Of a stretch of 11,814 nt of DNA, positions 8,011 through 11,814 are shown piece by piece. Location: assembly GCA_031276775.1 (NCBI GenBank), contig JAISML010000052.1:1-11814 (forward strand), in the 5' to 3' direction. A program made the translations under genes and the position numbers. The stretch's first letter is position 1, and the number at the start of each line of letters is the position of its first letter. Under the pieces are notes generated by a model. It saw nothing but the letters and a program-made list of their open reading frames with translations, did no database searches and was not told the DNA's origin. The stretch is from Eubacteriales Family XIII. Incertae Sedis bacterium. Its GTDB lineage: Bacteria; Bacillota; Clostridia; Peptostreptococcales; Anaerovoracaceae.

Positions 8011-9023
8011 AGGAATATCTGAAAGTCCTTTCGTCATTGGACGGCGTGTCCGGGCGGGAGGATCGCGTACGCGATTTTATCGCGGATCGCGTACGGCCGC
8101 ATGCCACGACGGTGGAAACCGATGTCTTAAAGAACCTTTTCGTATGGAAGAAAGGCAAAGGGACGCCCGATCGTCCGATCGTCGTCGCGGCAGCCATGGA
8201 CGAATGGGGTTTTGTCGCCGAGGAAGCGAAGGACAGCGGGGCAATCGCATTGTCGGCAGTGGACGGCATGGATCCGAAAGCCGTGATCGGAAAGCGGTTT
8301 CGCGTGGCGGGCGGCGAAACGCGGGGTGTGATCTCCGTCGTCTCCCAGCACCTCACGGGCAAAACGGGAACGGACAAAGTGCCGGAGCTCCGGGAGCTTG
8401 CGCTCGACGTCGGCGCCAAGAACAAAGAGGGCGGCAAGGCTGCGGTGAAACCCGGGGAGGGCATCGTTTACGATTATCCGTTTGCGGAGTTCGGAGATGG
8501 GTTTTACCGCGGGAAAGCGGTGGATGCGCGATTGGGCGCTTCCGTTCTGCTGCGCCTGATCGAGGAGGTTTCCCCGGCCTTGGATACCTGGTTTGTCTTT
8601 ACGGCGTCGAGCAAGATCGAGCATCGCGGAGGCGTCGTTGCCGCGCGGCGGATCGATCCCGGAACCGTGTTGACCGTGGAAGCCGCGGCTGCCGGCGATG
8701 TGCCGCTTCAAAAACCTGCGCTTTGGTCCGTGCGTGTCGGGGAGGGCGCGACGCTCGGGCTGAAAGAATTCGGATCCGTCTATACGAGGGAACTTCGTGA
8801 GCGCCTTGCGCGGATCGCGGCAAAGAACGGCGTCAAAGTGCAGATCCGTTCCGGCATGAGAGGCTCGGGAGATGCCGGGACGCTTCATACGAGAGCTTCG
8901 GGGGCGAAGGTTGCCGGAATCGGCGCGCCCGTCCGTTATGTCGGAACGGGGAATCCCATCGTGCACAGGGACGATCTGGAAGCGTTGTGGCAGCTTGCGA
9001 AATTGTTTGTGGAAGAGGTGTGA
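8007..9023 (+). CDS. M42-6: inactive-looking M42 paralogue (type C)
   Basis: A 338-residue sister of M42-2 with a lost active site. The HxD motif reads AAAMDEWG (His to A63, D65 kept), the DD pair reads D173-A174 (AVDARLG), the EE pair is S202-K203 (TASSKIEHRGG), the Asp ligand is conservatively E225 (TVEAAAAGD), and the last His is G313 (VRYVGTGNP). Residues next to the lost ligands, such as MDE-G, AAGD and DAG, still match the canonical family well, so substitution was aimed at the ligands rather than general decay. The ATG overlaps the M42-5 stop (ATGA) with gaggtgat upstream. The same type-A/type-C pairing occurs at M42-1/M42-2, which suggests that the two products work together. A direct function is not known. 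Confidence 0.88.
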   Translation: MKEYLKVLSSLDGVSGREDRVRDFIADRVRPHATTVETDVLKNLFVWKKGKGTPDRPIVVAAAMDEWGFVAEEAKDSGAIALSAVDGMDPKAVIGKRFRVAGGETRGVISVVSQHLTGKTGTDKVPELRELALDVGAKNKEGGKAAVKPGEGIVYDYPFAEFGDGFYRGKAVDARLGASVLLRLIEEVSPALDTWFVFTASSKIEHRGGVVAARRIDPGTVLTVEAAAAGDVPLQKPALWSVRVGEGATLGLKEFGSVYTRELRERLARIAAKNGVKVQIRSGMRGSGDAGTLHTRASGAKVAGIGAPVRYVGTGNPIVHRDDLEALWQLAKLFVEEV

Positions 9024-9026
9024 TGA

Positions 9027-10151
9027 ATGACGGATATTTTTGAGTTGCAGGCAAGACTTGCCGGAACCGCCTGCGTTTCGGGGATCGAGCAACGCACCGC
9101 GGCATTGATTCGGGAACTCGCCGCGCCGCTTGCGGACGAGGTGTGGATCGACACGCCGGGAAATGTGATCGCCCATGTGCGCGGAACGGGCAGGAAGATT
9201 CTGATCTGCGCCCACATGGACGTCGTCGGGTTCATCGTGCGCGGCGTTGACGAAAAAGGTTTTGTTTGGCTCTCGCGCATCGGGGGCGTTTCGCTGCAAT
9301 CCTGCTGGAATCGTCTTCTTCGCTTCGAAAACGGCGCGCTCGGTACACTGCGCTTCGTATCGGGAGAGAACGGCGCCTTTGCCAAAAAAAAGGTTGGGGA
9401 GATTACGGAAGACGATTACTACTGCGATCTCGGCGCCGCAAACCGGGAAGAAGCGCTGGCGGCGGTTTCCGTCGGGGAAGGCGCGGTTTGGGTCTCCGAC
9501 CGCAGGGAAACGGCGGAGGGAGTTTTGATAGGTCCGTACGCGGACGATCAGGTGGGCTGCGCGATCCTGCTGCGGCTTTTGGAAGAATTGAAAGAAAGCG
9601 GCAACAGCGGCGGCAACGATGTCTATGTCGTATTCACGGTGCGTGAGGAGATCGGCGTGATCGGCGCGCTCGTGGCGGGCAACCGGCTTCTGCCGGATTT
9701 CGGCATCGCGGTCGATGTGACCACCGCTTGGGACGCGCCGATCAACAGACCGAAATACGAAGGGTATACGCGTCTCGGCGCCGGTCCCGTTTTGACCGTT
9801 CGCGACGCTCTTTTGATTGCGGACAGGCAGTTCAACGACCGTTTGATCGCGGTGGCGGAGGAAAACGGCATACCGTATCAGCAGGGCTTTTCGAAAGGGG
9901 GGACGGACGCGTCGTCTTTCCAAGGCGTCGGCAGAGGTGTGGCCGTCACAAATGTCAGCGTACCGCAACGGTACATTCATACGGCCGAAGAGATGATCGC
10001 GCGCAGCGACGCCGAGCACGTTCTGCGGTTGCTTGCCGCCTTTCTTTCCAAACCGGCGGGCGGCGCGGATCGCGAAAAGCCGGACGGATCGGATCGCGAA
10101 AAGCCGGACGGCGCGGACGGTGGGAAAGAGGAAGGAGACATACATGTTTGA
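9027..10151 (+). CDS. M42-7: M42 aminopeptidase, all active-site residues present (type B), repeat-bearing tail
   Basis: A 374-residue M42 enzyme with intact H63-x-D65 (CAHMDVVG), D173-D174 (PYADDQVG), E207-E208 (VREEIGVIG), D230 (AVDVTTAWD), GGTDA (KGGTDASSF) and H318 (QRYIHTAEE). It is closest to M42-8 and to the degraded M42-4. The catalytic core ends near residue 345. Beyond it is a charged, probably disordered tail of about 28 residues containing an eight-residue unit twice (ADREKPDG, SDREKPDG), which the other paralogues lack. The start lies three bases after the M42-6 stop, with gaggtg six bases upstream. The tail region of the gene also carries the ribosome binding site and start of M42-8. 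Expected role: cytosolic peptide trimming. Confidence 0.93.
   Translation: MTDIFELQARLAGTACVSGIEQRTAALIRELAAPLADEVWIDTPGNVIAHVRGTGRKILICAHMDVVGFIVRGVDEKGFVWLSRIGGVSLQSCWNRLLRFENGALGTLRFVSGENGAFAKKKVGEITEDDYYCDLGAANREEALAAVSVGEGAVWVSDRRETAEGVLIGPYADDQVGCAILLRLLEELKESGNSGGNDVYVVFTVREEIGVIGALVAGNRLLPDFGIAVDVTTAWDAPINRPKYEGYTRLGAGPVLTVRDALLIADRQFNDRLIAVAEENGIPYQQGFSKGGTDASSFQGVGRGVAVTNVSVPQRYIHTAEEMIARSDAEHVLRLLAAFLSKPAGGADREKPDGSDREKPDGADGGKEEGDIHV
10066..10111 (+). repeat. 24-base tandem duplication inside the M42-7 tail
   Basis: A 22-base word beginning cggatcgcgaaaagccgg occurs at 10066-10087 and again at 10090-10111, giving a 24-base period that stays in frame and encodes DREKPDG twice. A further partial copy (gcggacgg) follows. 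This is most simply a slippage duplication in a tail that tolerates length change. Confidence 0.85.
10132..10137 (+). promoter_or_regulatory. ribosome binding site for M42-8
   Basis: AAGGAG lies six bases before the ATG at 10144 within the end of M42-7. It decides the start at 10144 over the upstream extension of the same frame to 10033. Confidence 0.65.
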
Positions 10152-11175
10152 CGTGTACGATCTGCAAAGCAGATTGGTCGAGGCGGCCTGGCCTTCGGGT
10201 TTTGAGGCGTCACAGGCAAAGCTGTTGGCCCGGTTGGCCGAACCGTATGCCGACGAGATACGGACGGACGCCTTGGGGAATGTCATCGTCCGCAGAAAAG
10301 GGGAGGGGACCAAGATCGCGATACCGGCGCATATGGATGTGTTGGGTCTGATCGTTACGGACATCGACAAAGACGGATACATACGTTTCGATACGATCGG
10401 AGGGATATCTTCGTTGACCTTGCTTTCCACGCCTTTTGTCTTTGAAGACGGAAGTTTGGCGGCGGTGCGGGCGGAGGCCGCCCGGATCGCAAAGGCAGAC
10501 AACATCGAAGACTTTTCCGACAAAAGGGATATGTACGCGGACGTCGGCGCGCTCGGCAAGGAAACGACGGAACGGCGCATCCGGCCGGGCATGGTCGCCA
10601 AATACGCCACGCATACGGTGAAACTTGCGGGCGGCAAGATCATTTCGACGCCTTACGCCGACGATCTCATCTGTTGCGTAAGCCTGCTTTTGGCGCTTGA
10701 AAATCTGCGGGACGCAAAGCCCGAAAACGATCTGTATTTTATCTTTACGGCGCAGGAGGAAGTGGGAACGCGCGGCGCGCGCGCGGCGGCTTACCACCTT
10801 GAGCCGGACGTATGCATCGTCGCGGATGTGTGCGACGCCATCGACAGCTTGTCCGCCGAATATCCGATCGGGAACAAAATCGGCGAGGGTCCCGCAATCA
10901 AGCTGCGCGACGGAGGATCGCTGTCGCATCGCGTCATCGTGGATCACCTCGTGCGCGCGGCTGAGGAAAACGGAATCCCGTATCAGTTCGATCCGATGGT
11001 CTACGGCGGCACGGACGCGACCGCCATGCAGCACGCGCGGGGCGTCGTCCTCTCAAGCGGCGTCAGCATTCCGACGCGGGACATCCACTCCCCTTACGAA
11101 ACGGTCTCCGCGGATGACGTCGTCCAGGCGGGCAAACTGATCGCGGCGGCGGCGCAGAGGAAATTGGAAATATGA
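10144..11175 (+). CDS. M42-8: M42 aminopeptidase, all active-site residues present (type B)
   Basis: A 343-residue M42 enzyme, the last of the array. Intact motifs: H63-x-D65 (PAHMDVLG), D173-D174 (PYADDLIC), E205-E206 (AQEEVGTRG), D228 (VADVCDAID), GGTDA (YGGTDATAM) and H315 (TRDIHSPYE). The C-terminal motif carries Asp (D313) where Tyr is common in RY-x-H. It is paralogous to M42-7, sharing the N-terminal LQxRL pattern, PYADD and AEENGIPYQ. The ATG overlaps the M42-7 stop by 8 bases. The stop itself is embedded in an ATGA, and 83 bases separate it from the next recognisable gene. Predicted cytosolic aminopeptidase; the substrate range is unknown. Confidence 0.93.
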   Translation: MFDVYDLQSRLVEAAWPSGFEASQAKLLARLAEPYADEIRTDALGNVIVRRKGEGTKIAIPAHMDVLGLIVTDIDKDGYIRFDTIGGISSLTLLSTPFVFEDGSLAAVRAEAARIAKADNIEDFSDKRDMYADVGALGKETTERRIRPGMVAKYATHTVKLAGGKIISTPYADDLICCVSLLLALENLRDAKPENDLYFIFTAQEEVGTRGARAAAYHLEPDVCIVADVCDAIDSLSAEYPIGNKIGEGPAIKLRDGGSLSHRVIVDHLVRAAEENGIPYQFDPMVYGGTDATAMQHARGVVLSSGVSIPTRDIHSPYETVSADDVVQAGKLIAAAAQRKLEI

Positions 11176-11252
11176 AAAACAAAACCAAGTGTTGGGTTTT
11201 CTGCCGAATCTGTGCCGCAGGGCGCGGAACGGAGAAAACCATTGAGGAGTGA
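11172..11252 (+). CDS. possible 26-codon mini-ORF (coupling or leader peptide)
   Basis: An ATG at 11172 overlaps the M42-8 stop (ATGA) and opens 26 codons ending in TGA at 11250-11252, six bases before the next ATG. The peptide is basic and has three Cys in a CxxxCxxC spacing (CWVFCRIC). A purine stretch (agagga) lies about ten bases upstream. Its last two Glu codons, gaggag, are also the ribosome binding site of the following gene, so it could simply carry ribosomes across the gap. It may equally be chance; nothing identifies a function. Confidence 0.25.
   Translation: MKNKTKCWVFCRICAAGRGTEKTIEE
11244..11249 (+). promoter_or_regulatory. ribosome binding site for the M28-like gene
   Basis: GAGGAG lies nine bases before the ATG at 11259 and supports this start. 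No convincing promoter is seen in the 83-base gap, so the gene is probably still in the same transcription unit. Confidence 0.6.
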
Positions 11253-11258
11253 ATCGCC

Positions 11259-11814
11259 ATGTTCAAAGATATGACAAAAATGTTGGGTCGCCTTGTGCAG
11301 AGCGGACGGATGGAATCGGATGTCCGTTCTCTTGCGGTGTACGAACGGTATCACGCATCGGAAGGCTTTCGCAGGGCGGCCGGGATCTGTTTCGATAAGT
11401 TGAAAGCTGCGGGGCTCGACGCGGACATTCTCACCTACGCGGCGCGGGACGATCTGCTGTATGAATCGCAATTCGCACAGGATGAATGGGTCTGTCCCGA
11501 GGGTTGGTTTGCGCTCAAGGACGATCCGCTGCACCTGATCGCGGATCGCAAGGCGCTTCCCTGTTCCGTGATTCAGGGGAGCGCGGCGCAACCGGAGGAA
11601 GATCGATGCTTTGAATTGACGCTCGCCGGGGCGGATCGCGCGGCCGTCGCGGGCAAGGTCGTTTTGTTGCGGGGCCCGCATCCGAACGATGTGAAAGAGC
11701 TGTTTCTCGATTTCGGCGCCGTCGGCGTCGTCTGCGCCGATCGCGGCGAACCGGGACGCGCGGACGTCGTCAAATGGGTTTCGTTCACCGACCCCGATCT
11801 GAAAGACATCTTCG
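11259..11814 (+). CDS. M28-type exopeptidase with PA domain, 5' part only
   Basis: The first 185 codons of a gene that runs off the right edge. The start is the ATG at 11259 after GAGGAG. The N-terminal YERYHASEGFRRAAGICFDK, followed by LKAAGLDADILTY, resembles the opening of M28 zinc exopeptidases (R-xxxSEGFxxAAxxIxxxLxxxGL). The W-CPEGW-L segment near residues 76-85 and the later VAGKVVLLRG (about 131-140) with FGAVGVVCADRG (about 151-162) fit an inserted protease-associated (PA) domain. The metal-binding catalytic part would lie beyond the window, so activity cannot be judged. There is no signal peptide, which points to a cytosolic enzyme acting on the same peptide pool as its neighbours. 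Family assignment is from remembered motif patterns only. Confidence 0.6.
   Translation, partial: MFKDMTKMLGRLVQSGRMESDVRSLAVYERYHASEGFRRAAGICFDKLKAAGLDADILTYAARDDLLYESQFAQDEWVCPEGWFALKDDPLHLIADRKALPCSVIQGSAAQPEEDRCFELTLAGADRAAVAGKVVLLRGPHPNDVKELFLDFGAVGVVCADRGEPGRADVVKWVSFTDPDLKDIF

Noticed and set aside
8060..8095. Repeated ggatcgcgtacg word in the start of M42-6
   Set aside because: It encodes the helical EDRVRDFIADRVR segment twice over a short stretch; it is coding similarity and not a regulatory site.
8127..10643. Very long antisense open frame (838 codons) on the minus strand across M42-6 to M42-8
   Set aside because: It mirrors three clear M42 genes with GC-rich codon bias, has no recognisable motif, and its repetitive stretch is just the reverse reading of the M42-7 tail repeat.
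2755..11175. Cellulase/endoglucanase M function
   Set aside because: This is a legacy annotation of the M42 family; the metal-ligand motifs are those of aminopeptidases and no glycosidase feature is seen.
11181..11200. Possible terminator hairpin AAAACC...GGTTTT after M42-8
   Set aside because: The stem is only six A/T-rich pairs with an 8-base loop and lacks a following T-run beyond the stem itself; too weak to call.
1..11814. Frequent GCGATC/GGATCGC words resembling a HIP1-like repeat
   Set aside because: They fall in frame as GCG ATC and GCG GAT CGC codons and fit the codon bias; there is no spaced or intergenic pattern.
1..11814. CRISPR arrays, tRNA or rRNA genes, insertion sequences, phage genes
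   Set aside because: None was seen; the window is almost entirely filled by the peptide transport and peptidase genes.

Overview
The window is a single plus-strand gene cluster in GC-rich bacterial DNA, with strong AGGAGG-type ribosome binding sites and almost no intergenic space. The host cannot be named from sequence alone. The gene types (Dpp/Opp-type peptide permeases, an M24 Xaa-Pro-type peptidase, many cytosolic M42 aminopeptidases, no signal peptides) suggest a peptide-fermenting anaerobe, perhaps of the Bacillota/Clostridia type; that is a low-confidence inference.

Layout. Positions 2-505 hold the 3' end of a DppB-type permease and 498-1493 a complete DppC-type permease, so an oligopeptide ABC importer opens the window. 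After a 110-base gap comes an M24 metallopeptidase (1604-2758). Then follow eight consecutive M42-family (TET aminopeptidase/PepA/FrvX/YpdE-like) genes from 2755 to 11175, each overlapping or almost touching the next. After an 83-base gap, which contains a possible 26-codon mini-ORF, the window ends inside a gene (11259 onward) that looks like the PA-domain N-terminal part of an M28-type exopeptidase.

The striking point is the M42 array. By reading the metal-ligand motifs (HxD, DD, EE, D, H), four members are complete and should be active: M42-1 (2755-3810), M42-5 (6958-8010), M42-7 (9027-10151) and M42-8 (10144-11175). The other four, M42-2 (3812-4903), M42-3 (4896-5978), M42-4 (5975-6967) and M42-6 (8007-9023), keep the fold and length but have lost most or all of the metal ligands and the catalytic Glu. 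They nevertheless keep open frames, good ribosome binding sites and tight coupling to active neighbours, so they look like maintained pseudo-peptidases rather than decaying genes. The paralogues fall into sequence types, and the order A-C-x-B occurs twice in two blocks of about 4.2 kb, which suggests duplication of a four-gene unit.

Working model (inference). Peptides enter through the Dpp/Opp importer, the M24 enzyme handles Xaa-Pro bonds, and the M42 enzymes trim the rest. Because M42 proteins form 12-subunit tetrahedral TET particles, and mixed TET particles are known in archaea, the active and inactive paralogues made together may build a hetero-oligomeric peptidase in which the dead subunits have structural, gating or regulatory roles.
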